Of a DNA stretch of 64,000 nucleotides, positions 8,344 through 17,149 are shown in pieces. Source of the DNA: Acidobacteriota bacterium (GTDB taxonomy: Bacteria > Acidobacteriota > Vicinamibacteria > Vicinamibacterales > CAVVIG01). The notes under the pieces are model-generated. The model did no database searches, was not told the origin of the DNA, and saw only the letters and a program-made list of their open reading frames with translations. The stretch is from NCBI GenBank assembly GCA_018268955.1, contig JAFDVO010000018.1, forward strand, positions 52,576-116,575, written 5' to 3'. Within the stretch, counting starts at the first letter, position 1; every line of letters starts with the position of its first letter. The translations under genes and the position numbers were made by a program.

Positions 8344-9590
8344 AACGACGCACCCTTGTCCTCCTCGTTCTCGCCGCACTGATCGTCGTCGCCGGGGGGC
8401 TCGCCCTCGCACGTCGGGGCCCGAAGGGCACCCTGGTCGATGTCGGCGCCGCCACCCGACAGCCGCAGTTCCGGTCGACGGTCACGGCGTCGGGTGAGAT
8501 CGTCGCCTCGCAGTACGCCGACATCGGCTCGAGCGTGATGGGGAAGATCGTCGCGCTGCCGGTGGCCGAAGGCGACCGCGTGAAGGCAGGACAGGTGCTC
8601 GCGCAGATCGATCGCGTGCAGGTCGAAGCGGACGCGGCCGGCGCCTTCGAGCAGATGAAGGCGCTCGAGGCCGACGAGCGGGCGGCGCGTGAACAGGGAC
8701 GCGCAGCGGAGGCGGACGTGGCCGCGGCGGAGGCACGCGCCCGGGACGCCCAGCAGCAGCTGCAGCGGCGGCAGGCACTCAGCGCCGAGCAGCTCGTGCC
8801 GGCTTCGGAACTCGAATCCGCAAAAGCCACGTTCGATGCCGCGAACGCGCAGCTCGCCGCCGCCCGCGCGGCGGCGGAACGTGCGAAGCTGAGCGTCGAA
8901 ACGGCCACGCGCCGACGCCTACAGGCCAAGGCGCAGCAGGTCCGCGCAGCCGACGTCCTCGCGAAGACCTCTATCCTCTCTCCCATCGACGGCGTCGTGA
9001 CCCGCCTCCGCGTCCGCAACGGCGAGATGGTCGTCGTCGGCGTGCAGAACCAGCCGGGCACGACGCTGATGACAATCTCGGACCTCGGCGCGATCGACCT
9101 CGAGGTGAAGGTCGCCGAAGCCGACGTGCTCGCCGTGCGACAGGGCCAGCCGGCAACGGTCACGCTCGAGGCGCTGCCCGGCAAGGACTTCACGGGCAAG
9201 GTCGTCGAGATCGGCGCGAGCGCACTTCCGGTCACCGGCACTGCGGCAGCCCGCGAGTTCCGTGTCGTCATCCGCATCGACAGCCCCGATCCGGGGCTTC
9301 GTCCCGGCCTCACCGGCGACGCCGAGATCATCACGAGCGAACGGACGAACGTGCTGACCGTGCCGCTCCAGAGCGTGGTGCTCCGCACGGTTGGCGGCCA
9401 GGAGAAGACCGGCGTGTTCACCGTCGCCAACGGCAGGGCGACCTTCGTGCCGGTCACCTCTGGTGTGATCGGGGGGCTGAACATCGAGGTCTCTGGAATC
9501 GCCGAGGGCACCGTGGTGGTGACCGGCCCCTATCAGGTGCTCCGCGATCTGAAGGACGGCCAGCTGGTCGCGGTGATCGGGACGAAATAG
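8340..9590 (+). CDS. HlyD/MacA-type periplasmic adaptor (membrane fusion) protein
   Basis: 416 residues: one N-terminal membrane anchor (LVLLVLAALIVVAGGLALA), a lipoyl/biotin-like half (GSSVMGKIVALPVAEGDRV), a long alpha-helical hairpin rich in Ala/Glu/Arg (about residues 100-200), the second lipoyl half (ILSPIDGVVTRLRVRNGEMV), then beta-barrel and membrane-proximal domains. This is the MacA/HlyD layout: a bridge between inner-membrane exporter and outer-membrane channel. The GTG overlaps the previous stop, and the permease gene follows after 2 nt. Confidence 0.9.
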   Translation: MKRRTLVLLVLAALIVVAGGLALARRGPKGTLVDVGAATRQPQFRSTVTASGEIVASQYADIGSSVMGKIVALPVAEGDRVKAGQVLAQIDRVQVEADAAGAFEQMKALEADERAAREQGRAAEADVAAAEARARDAQQQLQRRQALSAEQLVPASELESAKATFDAANAQLAAARAAAERAKLSVETATRRRLQAKAQQVRAADVLAKTSILSPIDGVVTRLRVRNGEMVVVGVQNQPGTTLMTISDLGAIDLEVKVAEADVLAVRQGQPATVTLEALPGKDFTGKVVEIGASALPVTGTAAAREFRVVIRIDSPDPGLRPGLTGDAEIITSERTNVLTVPLQSVVLRTVGGQEKTGVFTVANGRATFVPVTSGVIGGLNIEVSGIAEGTVVVTGPYQVLRDLKDGQLVAVIGTK

Positions 9591-9592
9591 CC

Positions 9593-10816
9593 GTGCGCCT
9601 GCAGGCCCTCCGCGAGGCCGCTGCAACGATCGCCCGGAATCCGCTCCGGTCCTCGCTGGCGGCGCTGGCGGTCGCGGCGGCGGTCGCGACGACCGCGGTG
9701 GTGCAGACCGGCCTCGATTCCCTCGCCCGCACGGCGCGCGAAACGAGCGCGAAGGCATTCGGCGCCGACACGTTCGTGCTTGCGCGCATCGCCACCGGCA
9801 ATCTCAGCCGCCGTGAACTGGCGGACAAGCTCGCCCGCAACCCGAACATCACCCGCAACGACGTCCGCTACATCCAGCGGATTGCCGACGGCAAGGTGTC
9901 GTACGCCGCCACGGCGCAGCGGAATGCCGACGTGGTGCGCGGCCCGCGCAAGTTCGAACAGGCGACGGTCAACGGCACCCAGTCCGCCCTGCTCGAGATC
10001 CGGAACATCGACGTCGCACGCGGTCGCTTCTTCTCCGATCAGGAAGACACGTCTGGCGCCCCGGTGGTCATCCTCGGCCAGAACATCGTCGACCAGCTGT
10101 TCCCGGCGGGCGACCCGCTTGGCGAACAGGTCCGCATCGCAGGCCGGGCCTTCACCGTCGTCGGGCTGCAGGCGCGACAGGGCACGGCGGGAGGCGTATC
10201 GCTCGACCGGTACGTCTGGATGCCGCTACGGGCGTTCGAGCGTGCGTTCGGCGCGCCCTCGTCGCTGCAGGTCTTCGCGAAGGCGCCCGATCCGACGAAC
10301 ACGGTCGCCGCTGAGGATCACGCACGGATCTCCATGCGCGCGCGGCGGCATCTCGGCCCCGGCGAGGTCGACACGTTCGACATCATCACACCCGAAGCGT
10401 CCCGTAACTTCGTCACGGCCATCACCGAGCGCGTCGGCGCCGCGGCCATTCCGATCTCCATCATGGCGCTCATCGCCGCGATCGTCGTCGTGACGAACAC
10501 GAGCCTCGTGTCGGTCACTCAGCGGACGCACGAGATCGGCATCCGACGAGCGCTCGGCGCGGATCGCAGCGCCGTCATCAGCGAGACGATCGCCGAGTCG
10601 GCCATGGTCGGCTTGATTGGCGGCAGCGTCGGGCTGCTCGTCGGCGCTGGCGTGCTGTCCCTGGCCTCTCGCATCTCGGGCACCAACCTGACGCTTGGCG
10701 TCGGGACGGCGCTCGTGAGCCTGGCAGCCGCGATCCTGAGCGGCGTCGCCGCCGGCTGGTACCCCGCTCGTCGCGCCGCATCCATCGACGTCGTCGCGGC
10801 CCTGAGGCAGGAGTGA
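9593..10816 (+). CDS. MacB-type ABC exporter permease
   Basis: 407 residues with the MacB/FtsX layout: an N-terminal transmembrane helix (residues about 15-40), a large periplasmic MacB_PCD domain (with VVILGQNIVDQLFPAGDPLGEQVRI), then three C-terminal helices around the conserved VTQRTHEIGIRRALGADRSAVI loop. It has no nucleotide-binding domain. The GTG lies 2 nt after the adaptor, and the stop overlaps the next permease. Confidence 0.9.
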   Translation: MRLQALREAAATIARNPLRSSLAALAVAAAVATTAVVQTGLDSLARTARETSAKAFGADTFVLARIATGNLSRRELADKLARNPNITRNDVRYIQRIADGKVSYAATAQRNADVVRGPRKFEQATVNGTQSALLEIRNIDVARGRFFSDQEDTSGAPVVILGQNIVDQLFPAGDPLGEQVRIAGRAFTVVGLQARQGTAGGVSLDRYVWMPLRAFERAFGAPSSLQVFAKAPDPTNTVAAEDHARISMRARRHLGPGEVDTFDIITPEASRNFVTAITERVGAAAIPISIMALIAAIVVVTNTSLVSVTQRTHEIGIRRALGADRSAVISETIAESAMVGLIGGSVGLLVGAGVLSLASRISGTNLTLGVGTALVSLAAAILSGVAAGWYPARRAASIDVVAALRQE

Positions 10817-12090
10817 TGGCCCAGCCGCGCCTGTCCAAATGGAGCCGTGCGATTGGCGAGCCGGCCTGGCTTGCGTTCGACTCGCTGCGCACATCCCGGG
10901 CCCGATCATTCCTCGCGATCGGCGGCATCGTGATCGGGATCGTGACCGTCGTGCTCGTGGCGTCGGTGCTGGCGAACGTACGCAACCAGATCGCCCTCCT
11001 GTTCCGCGATCTCGGCACCGAGAACGTCTTCGCGTTCCACCTGACCGGCGACCCGTACGTGACGCCCAGCGAGGCGGAAGCGCGTCGCCAGCCGCTGAAG
11101 CTCGAGTTCATCCCCGAGTTGAAGCGGCTCGGTCCCGCCATCCGCGACGTCGGCGCGGAAGTGATCGTGCCAACCACCGTCGGTGGACAGGCACTCGTCG
11201 CGCGGGCGGGCATGAACGAATCGGACACCGTGCTGGTCGAAGGCGTATCGCCCACCTTCTTCGACATCGTCGGCGCGGAGTTCGACAAGGGACGCCCGTT
11301 CACGGAGCTCGAGGATCGCCAGGGCGCACGCGTCGCCATCATCGGCGCGAGCCTCGCGAAGGCGTTGTACGGCGATGAGTCCCCACTCGGCCGGACGCTG
11401 ACCCTCGCTGGCGAGACCTACACCGTTGTTGGACAGTTGCAGAAACGCCGGGGCGGATTCTTCGGCGAGAACCGGCAGGACAACGTGCTGAACCTGCCTG
11501 TTGGCACGATCAGGAGGCGGTTCGGCGATCCCGAACGGCTCGTCCTCTACATGCGCGCGCAGCCCGGCCAGCGCGAGGCGTGCATGCAGCAGGCGGAGAC
11601 GATCCTGCGTATCCTCCGCAAGCTGCCGCCGGGCGCGGACAACGACTTCACGCTGTCGACCGCTGACTCGATCATCGCGACCTTCGACAGCATCAGCGGA
11701 CGCATCGCCCTGGTGACGGTCGGCCTCGCCGCTGTGAGCCTTCTGATCGGCGCGATCGGCATTGCGAACGTGATGTTCATCTCGGTCACGGAGCGCACCC
11801 GCGAGATCGGCCTCCGCCGCGCGCTCGGGGCACGCGAGGGCGAGGTCCTGCTCCAGTTCCTGCTCGAGGCGGCGTTCCTCTCAGGCATCGGCGGCGTCGC
11901 CGGCGTCGCCACCGCACTCCTGATCGGCGGCCTGCTCACGCTGGTCGTGACCGGCTTCTCCGCCGTCGCCCCGCTGTGGGCGGTCAGTGCCGGCCTCGTC
12001 AGCTCGGTGGTGGTCGGCCTGACCGCCGGCTATTGGCCCGCCCGCCGCGCGGCCATGCTCGATCCGGTCGAAGCCCTGCGACACGACTGA
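10816..12090 (+). CDS. MacB-type ABC exporter permease (second)
   Basis: 424 residues with the same MacB_PCD plus FtsX layout as the preceding permease and the conserved loop VTERTREIGLRRALGAREGEVLLQ. The two probably pair. The ATG overlaps the upstream TGA; a GTG 3 nt earlier is also possible. Remarkably, no ATP-binding subunit is encoded in this cluster or nearby (the only ABC ATPases in the window belong to the peptide importer near 19-21 kb), so the ATPase must come from elsewhere. Confidence 0.9.
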   Translation: MAQPRLSKWSRAIGEPAWLAFDSLRTSRARSFLAIGGIVIGIVTVVLVASVLANVRNQIALLFRDLGTENVFAFHLTGDPYVTPSEAEARRQPLKLEFIPELKRLGPAIRDVGAEVIVPTTVGGQALVARAGMNESDTVLVEGVSPTFFDIVGAEFDKGRPFTELEDRQGARVAIIGASLAKALYGDESPLGRTLTLAGETYTVVGQLQKRRGGFFGENRQDNVLNLPVGTIRRRFGDPERLVLYMRAQPGQREACMQQAETILRILRKLPPGADNDFTLSTADSIIATFDSISGRIALVTVGLAAVSLLIGAIGIANVMFISVTERTREIGLRRALGAREGEVLLQFLLEAAFLSGIGGVAGVATALLIGGLLTLVVTGFSAVAPLWAVSAGLVSSVVVGLTAGYWPARRAAMLDPVEALRHD

Positions 12091-12173
12091 GTCAGAGGGC
12101 TGAGGACGGGGCACACTCCGGCGTCACCGCATTGCTGCACGGCTGCATTGCGTCGTCATCAGTGTCCCAGCCG

Positions 12174-12179
12174 TATAAT
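12174..12179 (+). promoter_or_regulatory. Consensus -10 TATAAT immediately before nfeD-like gene
   Basis: A perfect TATAAT followed by exactly 6 nt and then the GTG start, so the predicted +1 coincides with the start codon. No good -35 box and no Shine-Dalgarno are visible. Confidence 0.65.
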
Positions 12180-12185
12180 CGCCGC

Positions 12186-12620
12186 GTGACGTTCCTCGAC
12201 AACCCCGCCGTCGTCTGGGTGATCGTCGGTGTGATTGCCGCGGTCGTGGAGATCTCGATCCCGCACTTCGGGCTCATCTTCGTGACGCTCGCGGCCATTG
12301 CCGCAGCCCTGGTCGCCGGCGCCGGACTCGGCGCCATGGCGCAGACTGCGGTGTTCGTCCTGGCGCTCGCGCTGTCGCTCCTGCTCCTTCGCCCCCGGAT
12401 GGTTTCGAAGCTCGGAAGCAAGGGCGTCCCCTCGCGGACCGAGGCGCTCCTCGGCCGTGAAGGGGTCGTGACGTTCGATATCGAGACAACGGTTGGCGCC
12501 GGACGCATCAACGTGGGCGGTGAGGACTGGGCTGCGCGGGCCTCGGTGCCGATTCCCGCGGGAACCCGGATCCGCGTAGTCGCAGCGGACGGCATCGTCC
12601 TGGAGGTTGTGCCCGTATGA
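12186..12620 (+). CDS. NfeD-like membrane protein (short type)
   Basis: 144 residues: two or three N-terminal transmembrane helices (VVWVIVGVIAAVVEISIPHFG onward), then a C-terminal OB-fold domain (LLGREGVVTFDIETTVGAGRINVGGEDWAARAS) typical of NfeD. NfeD proteins work with stomatin-like SPFH proteins in membrane microdomains, and such a gene follows with a 4-nt overlap. The GTG start is set by the TATAAT 6 nt upstream; the longer frame overlaps the previous gene. Confidence 0.88.
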   Translation: MTFLDNPAVVWVIVGVIAAVVEISIPHFGLIFVTLAAIAAALVAGAGLGAMAQTAVFVLALALSLLLLRPRMVSKLGSKGVPSRTEALLGREGVVTFDIETTVGAGRINVGGEDWAARASVPIPAGTRIRVVAADGIVLEVVPV

Positions 12621-13519
12621 GCGCGCTGCTGATCGTCCTTGCCCTGTTCATCCTGTTCGTGCTGTTCCGCACGATCCAGATCGTCCCGCAGAAGCAGGTC
12701 AAGATCATCGAACGGCTCGGCAAGTACCATCGCACCGCCGAAGCCGGGCTCAACACCATCGTCCCGTTCCTGGACTCGGTGCGCGACACCATCGACCTCC
12801 GTGAGCAGATCACGAAGATCGAACCGCAGCCGGTCATCACCCGCGACAACGTGACGATGGAGGTGGATGCGGTCATCTACTTCGTGATCGTCGATGCGGT
12901 CCGCGCCACGTACGAGGTCCAGAACCTGCGCTGGGGGCTCGAGCAGCTGACGCTCTCCGCGCTCCGCAACGTCATCGGCCAGCTCGATCTGGATCACACG
13001 CTGTCGTCCCGCGACACGACAAATGCGCAACTCCGCGCCGCCCTCGACAGCGCCACCCAGCAGTGGGGCGTGAAGGTGATGCGCATCGAGCTGAAGAACA
13101 TCACGCCGCCCGAGGAAATCCGCCTGACCATGGAGAAGCAGATGACGGCGGAGCGGACCCGCCGCGCCGTCGTCACGACGGCCGAAGGCGAGAAGGCGGC
13201 GGCGATCCTGCGTGCCGAGGGACAGAAGCAGTCGGCCATCGTCACGGCAGAAGGCGCGAAGCAGGCAGCCATCCTGGCCGCTGAGGGCCAGGCGCAGGCG
13301 CGGCTCCGGGTAGCCGAGGCGGAGGCGCAGTCGATTCAGCTCGTCGCGCAGTCCATCGGTGGCGCAGGCAATCCCGCGCAGTACCTCATCGCGCAGCGCT
13401 ACCTCGAGTCGCTCGGCACCATCGCAACTGGAGCCGACAAGGTCGTCTTCATGCCGTATGAGGCAAGCGGCGCCCTCGCCTCCCTCGGCGGCATCAAGGA
13501 ACTCCTCACGCAGAAGTGA
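12617..13519 (+). CDS. Stomatin/prohibitin-like SPFH protein (QmcA type)
   Basis: 300 residues: an N-terminal membrane helix (LLIVLALFILFVLF), an SPFH/Band-7 domain (IVPQKQVKIIERLGKYHRT ... ALRNVIGQLDLDHTLSSRD ... GVKVMRIELKNITPP), an Ala/Glu-rich coiled coil (EGEKAAAILRAEGQKQSA) and the C-terminal segment QYLIAQRYLESL. It forms oligomeric membrane scaffolds. Translational coupling to the NfeD partner (overlapping ATGA) supports joint function. A hairpin terminator follows. Confidence 0.92.
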   Translation: MSALLIVLALFILFVLFRTIQIVPQKQVKIIERLGKYHRTAEAGLNTIVPFLDSVRDTIDLREQITKIEPQPVITRDNVTMEVDAVIYFVIVDAVRATYEVQNLRWGLEQLTLSALRNVIGQLDLDHTLSSRDTTNAQLRAALDSATQQWGVKVMRIELKNITPPEEIRLTMEKQMTAERTRRAVVTTAEGEKAAAILRAEGQKQSAIVTAEGAKQAAILAAEGQAQARLRVAEAEAQSIQLVAQSIGGAGNPAQYLIAQRYLESLGTIATGADKVVFMPYEASGALASLGGIKELLTQK

Positions 13520-13536
13520 GCCTGTGGGTTTTTCCC

Positions 13537-13563
13537 CCGGGCTGGCTGTTTTCCCCAGCCCGG
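13537..13563 (+). terminator. GC hairpin after the NfeD/stomatin operon
   Basis: CCGGGCTGG (13537-13545) and CCAGCCCGG (13555-13563) form a perfect 9-bp stem with a 9-nt loop, 18 nt after the stop. No long T-run follows, so efficiency is uncertain. Confidence 0.55.
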
Positions 13564-13727
13564 CGGTGGGGCTCTCACGGGCCGACGCGCCTCGAACCCA
13601 CGGATTTGCTCGGGAAACCAGCGGGAACGGCCAGTCGCGTCCGTGGCACATCGCTTGCCCTCCTGACCATCGTCGTCCGCAGCAGCAGCCGTGGACGGCG
13701 CCGGCACTCGCCGGCAGGAGGGTTCTC

Positions 13728-14177
13728 ATGCGGCGCACGTTCGCTACCGCCACCGGTTGGACGGCGTTCATCTTCGCGGTCTACGTCTTCCTTGGATTCC
13801 GTCCCGCCCCCCCGCAGACGATCGGTGAAGGCGAGGTCTGCTTCAAGTGCCGTCGCGTCATCACGAATGCGAAGCTCGCGGCCGAAATCATGGACCGCAA
13901 CCTTCCCACCAAGTACAAGACCCCGGGCTGCATGGCGGCGTACGCGGCGCATCATCCGAGCGGCAAGGCCCGGTACTACGTCACCGACTTTGTCTCAGGC
14001 GGACTGATTGAAGCGGAACGGGCCTTCTTCGTGCCGGTGGTCGTGAACGACAAGACCAACGAGCGCGATTACCGCGCGTACTACTCACACGGCATGGCTG
14101 ACATCGCGGCGCAGGTCGGCGGGAGCCAGGTGCTCCGCTGGGACGATCTGGTCGGCCGCGCGCGGGCCAAGGCCTGA
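13728..14177 (+). CDS. NosL-like predicted copper-binding protein
   Basis: 149 residues with a single N-terminal membrane helix or signal anchor, then a domain with CFKCRRVIT, the segment AAEIMDRNLPTKYKTPGCMAAY and SGGLIEAERAFFV, resembling the NosL family (metal-binding C-x-x-C, then a Met/Cys pair). NosL proteins deliver copper to periplasmic enzymes; no nitrous oxide reductase gene is nearby, so the client is unknown. AGGAGGG lies 5 nt before the ATG. It stands alone. Confidence 0.6.
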   Translation: MRRTFATATGWTAFIFAVYVFLGFRPAPPQTIGEGEVCFKCRRVITNAKLAAEIMDRNLPTKYKTPGCMAAYAAHHPSGKARYYVTDFVSGGLIEAERAFFVPVVVNDKTNERDYRAYYSHGMADIAAQVGGSQVLRWDDLVGRARAKA

Positions 14178-14267
14178 GGGATTGCAGGTTCCAGCGCTGC
14201 GACGCACCGGTTCGTCCTCACCCTCCTCACGGACCGTCCGGCAGATCGCAGGCTGGGACCTGCATCG

Positions 14268-14720
14268 TCATCCCAGCCGCACCTTCACGACCACCTTCCG
14301 AACCGCCTCCACCTGACCCACGACGAGTCCCGGCATGTGGACGTCGTGCGGGAACAGGATTACGAACTCACCCGGTCCGACATCGACACCATCGCGACTC
14401 TCTCCACGCGCCACGATGAGGTCGCGCGCCTCGTCGTACGGATCGCAATCGAACGCGGCGAGATCGCCGTATCCAATCCGTTCGCGTCCACGGTGGACGA
14501 ACTGCACGTCGACGTGCCGTCGGTGCGCTTCCCAGAACGCCTCGTCCGGTCGCCTCGTGTCGTAGTCAGACACGAGGGCGAACACCGCGTCGCCGGCGAT
14601 GTCGTGACGGCCGGGCGTGAGCGCCTCCAGGTCCGCCCCCTGCAGGAACTCGAGCGCCGTGCGGATGCCTGGGCTCAGGGTGAAGTATGCTGACGCGTAT
14701 TTGATGTGATCGTGCACCAT
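14268..14720 (-). CDS. YhcH/YjgK/YiaL family (DUF386) cupin-like protein
   Basis: 150 residues of a single DUF386 beta-barrel domain with family landmarks RHDIAGDAVFALVSDYDTR, EAHRRHVDVQFVHRGRERIGY and PGEFVILFPHDVHMPGL. Its His/Glu residues form a metal site in known structures. Members are tied to sialic-acid or anhydro-sugar use, but this copy has no sugar-catabolic neighbours, so no substrate is assigned. It is divergent from the VOC gene at 14764. Confidence 0.88.
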   Translation of the reverse strand: MVHDHIKYASAYFTLSPGIRTALEFLQGADLEALTPGRHDIAGDAVFALVSDYDTRRPDEAFWEAHRRHVDVQFVHRGRERIGYGDLAAFDCDPYDEARDLIVARGESRDGVDVGPGEFVILFPHDVHMPGLVVGQVEAVRKVVVKVRLG

Positions 14721-14763
14721 GAACCGGGGCTCCTGCTCCGCGTGCTGCCGAGGAGATGACGCG

Positions 14764-15276
14764 ATGAGTGCTGCAATCGAGAGTCTGGTTCAACAGTTCG
14801 AGACACGCAAGCTGTCACGCCGCGAACTCGTCGCGTCACTGACCGCGCTCGTGGCCAGCGCCGCCTCTGGCGCCTCGGCACAGACACCCGCTCCGACGGT
14901 CGGTCTCCTCGCGCAGGGTCGCTCGCTCAACCATGCCTCGCTGGCGGTCACCGACGTCGAGAAGGCCGCGGAGTTCTACTCGACGCTGCTCGGCGCCAAG
15001 GTGGTGAGCCGACCGGGCAACGGCGGCATCAACCTCGGCCTCGGCGACGGTTTCCTCGGGCTCTACAAGCTCGCCAACCCCGGAACAATCAACCACATCT
15101 GCATTGGGGTCGACAACTTCGACGCCGACCGCCTCGCCGCGAAATGCAAGGACATGGGGATCACCGCGACGGTCGATCGCAACCCGGCGAACCGCACCAC
15201 CGGCGGCGACCAGCTCTACATCCAGGCGTTCGACAACCACCGGCTGCAGATCGGCCCGCATGGGTACCAGGGGTAA
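14764..15276 (+). CDS. Exported VOC (glyoxalase/dioxygenase-fold) protein
   Basis: 170 residues. The N-terminus has a Tat-like signal (LSRRELVASLTALVASAASGASA), followed by a single VOC domain beginning LNHASLAVTDVEKAAEFYSTLLGAKVV, with INHICIGVDNF and a C-terminal FDNHRLQIGPHGYQ. Metal ligands of VOC enzymes are plausible (His, His, Gln/Glu) but the reaction is not predictable. The ATG with GAGGAG upstream was chosen. Confidence 0.8.
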   Translation: MSAAIESLVQQFETRKLSRRELVASLTALVASAASGASAQTPAPTVGLLAQGRSLNHASLAVTDVEKAAEFYSTLLGAKVVSRPGNGGINLGLGDGFLGLYKLANPGTINHICIGVDNFDADRLAAKCKDMGITATVDRNPANRTTGGDQLYIQAFDNHRLQIGPHGYQG

Positions 15277-15278
15277 GG

Positions 15279-15309
15279 GACGTTAGAACTTAGAACTTAG
15301 AAGTCACAA
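15279..15309. repeat. Degenerate repeat (agaacttagaactt type)
   Basis: Thirty-one nt of acgttagaacttagaactt-like units in the short gap between the VOC gene and the peptide-transport operon. It is the reverse-complement version of the family at 4345-4428. Confidence 0.55.
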
Positions 15310-17148
15310 GTGCGGAGGATGCGGCACAAAGCGGGGCACCGGGCACTGGCGGCCTGCCGGGCGTTGGCGGCGACGCTGGCGCTGGCGATGGCGGCGGCGT
15401 GCACGAGCGGATCGGCCGATTCGCCGTACTTCGGCAAGGTCTCGCCGCCGGCCGGGCAGGAGATGCGGTACATCTCGGGCTCGGAGCCTGAATCGCTCGA
15501 CCCACCCGTATCGAGCAGCCAGCCGGACGCCCGCATCATGATGGCGCTCTTCGACGGGCTGACTGAGTACGACCCGAAGACCGGTCAGCCCATCCCGGCG
15601 CTGGCGACAACGTGGGAGGCAAACGACGACAACTCCGTGTTCACCTTCCACCTGCGCGACGCGAAGTGGTCGGACGGCGCGCCGATCACCGCGGACGACT
15701 TCGTCTACTCCATCCGCCGCGGCCTCTCGCCGGCGCTCGCCTCGCGCACCGCCTACATGGCCTACGACATCTCGAACGCGCAGGCCTACAACGAAGGCGC
15801 CGTGTTCGCCCGAGACCGCGTGTCCGGCGCGTGGGTGATGGATCCGGTGAACACCGCCGTGCGGCTCGCGCTGCCAGGAGACGAGGCCACCCGCACGAAG
15901 GCGCTCAGCGCACCTGCCCTCGCCTTCGCACGGGACAAGGAGTACGTACCGGTCCGCCCCGAGGACGTCGGCGTCGACGCGGTCGACGCGCACACCCTCC
16001 GATTCCGGCTCCGGCAGCCGGTCCCCTTCGTGCCGAAGCTGGTCAGCCACCAGTTCTTCCGCGCAGTGCCCCGCCAGGCGGTCGAGCGGTACGGCGATCA
16101 ATGGACCAGGCCGGGCAAGATCGTCGTGAGCGGTGCCTTCATCATCGACGTCTGGCGGCCCTACGACGTCCTGATCCTGAAGCGCAATCCGTCGTACTAC
16201 GACGCAGGCATGGTGCGGCTCGACACGCTGATCTTCTACCCGGTCGAAGACCTCACCACGATGATGAACCTGTACAAGGCCGGTGAGGTCTACGCCACGT
16301 TCAACCACACCGTGCCGTCGTCGTGGGTGGGACAGGTGAAGCGCTACAAGGACTACATGGATGCGCCGGAACTCGCGACCGAGTCCTTCGTGTTCAACAC
16401 CACCAAGGGGCCCACGATGGACGTGCGCGTGCGGCACGCGCTCAACATGGCCATCGACAAGGAGGCGCTCGCCCGGTTTCGCCGGACCGTGAAGCCGACG
16501 ACCTCGTCGGTGCCGCTCAACATGTTCCCCGGCTACCCTTCGCCCCAAGGTGACCCGTTCGACCCGGCGCGGGCGAAGGCGCTGCTGGTCGAGGCCGGCT
16601 TCCGCGATGCGTCCGGACAGTACGACCCATCCAGGTTCCCCGCAACCGAGATGGAGATTGCGTACAACACCTCGGAGAGCAATCGCTCGACGGCGGAGTT
16701 CATCCAGGCGCAGTGGAAGCAGAACCTCGGCATCACGGTGTCGCTGCGGAACATGGAGTTCCGAACCTTCCTGCAGACCCGCAGTCGCCTCGAGTACCGG
16801 GGCATCGCACGGAGCGGCTGGATCGGCGACTACATGGATCCCTTCACGTTCCTCAGCCTCTATGTCGTCGAGGGTGGCGACAACGGCAGCGGATGGTCCG
16901 ACGAGCGGTTCGTGGCGCTGCTCAACAGGGCCAACCGCCAACACGACCCCAACGAGCGGTACCGGCTCCTGGCAGAGGCCGAGAAGCTTCTGCTCGATGC
17001 GCAGCCGACGCTGCCGCTCTACAACAACGCGACCAACTACCTGAAGAAACCGTTCGTGAAGGGCATGTGGGCCAATCCGGTGACGATGCACGCGTGGAAG
17101 TTCGTGTACATCGAGCACGACCCGGCCAAGTGGGATCAGGTCGACTGA
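15310..17148 (+). CDS. Oligopeptide-binding lipoprotein (ABC importer, SBP_bac_5)
   Basis: About 612 residues. A signal peptide ends in a lipobox (LAMAAAC), then comes a full family-5 solute-binding domain: YISGSEPESLDPPVSSS, ALATTWEANDDNSVFTFHLR, DAKWSDGAPITADDFVYSI and near the C-terminus QPTLPLYNN. It resembles OppA/peptide-binding proteins of Gram-negative bacteria. The start is either GTG 15310 or ATG 15319. It heads a five-gene operon with two permeases and two ATPases. Peptide substrate is inferred from the family. Confidence 0.92.
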   Translation: MRRMRHKAGHRALAACRALAATLALAMAAACTSGSADSPYFGKVSPPAGQEMRYISGSEPESLDPPVSSSQPDARIMMALFDGLTEYDPKTGQPIPALATTWEANDDNSVFTFHLRDAKWSDGAPITADDFVYSIRRGLSPALASRTAYMAYDISNAQAYNEGAVFARDRVSGAWVMDPVNTAVRLALPGDEATRTKALSAPALAFARDKEYVPVRPEDVGVDAVDAHTLRFRLRQPVPFVPKLVSHQFFRAVPRQAVERYGDQWTRPGKIVVSGAFIIDVWRPYDVLILKRNPSYYDAGMVRLDTLIFYPVEDLTTMMNLYKAGEVYATFNHTVPSSWVGQVKRYKDYMDAPELATESFVFNTTKGPTMDVRVRHALNMAIDKEALARFRRTVKPTTSSVPLNMFPGYPSPQGDPFDPARAKALLVEAGFRDASGQYDPSRFPATEMEIAYNTSESNRSTAEFIQAQWKQNLGITVSLRNMEFRTFLQTRSRLEYRGIARSGWIGDYMDPFTFLSLYVVEGGDNGSGWSDERFVALLNRANRQHDPNERYRLLAEAEKLLLDAQPTLPLYNNATNYLKKPFVKGMWANPVTMHAWKFVYIEHDPAKWDQVD

Positions 17149-17149
17149 C

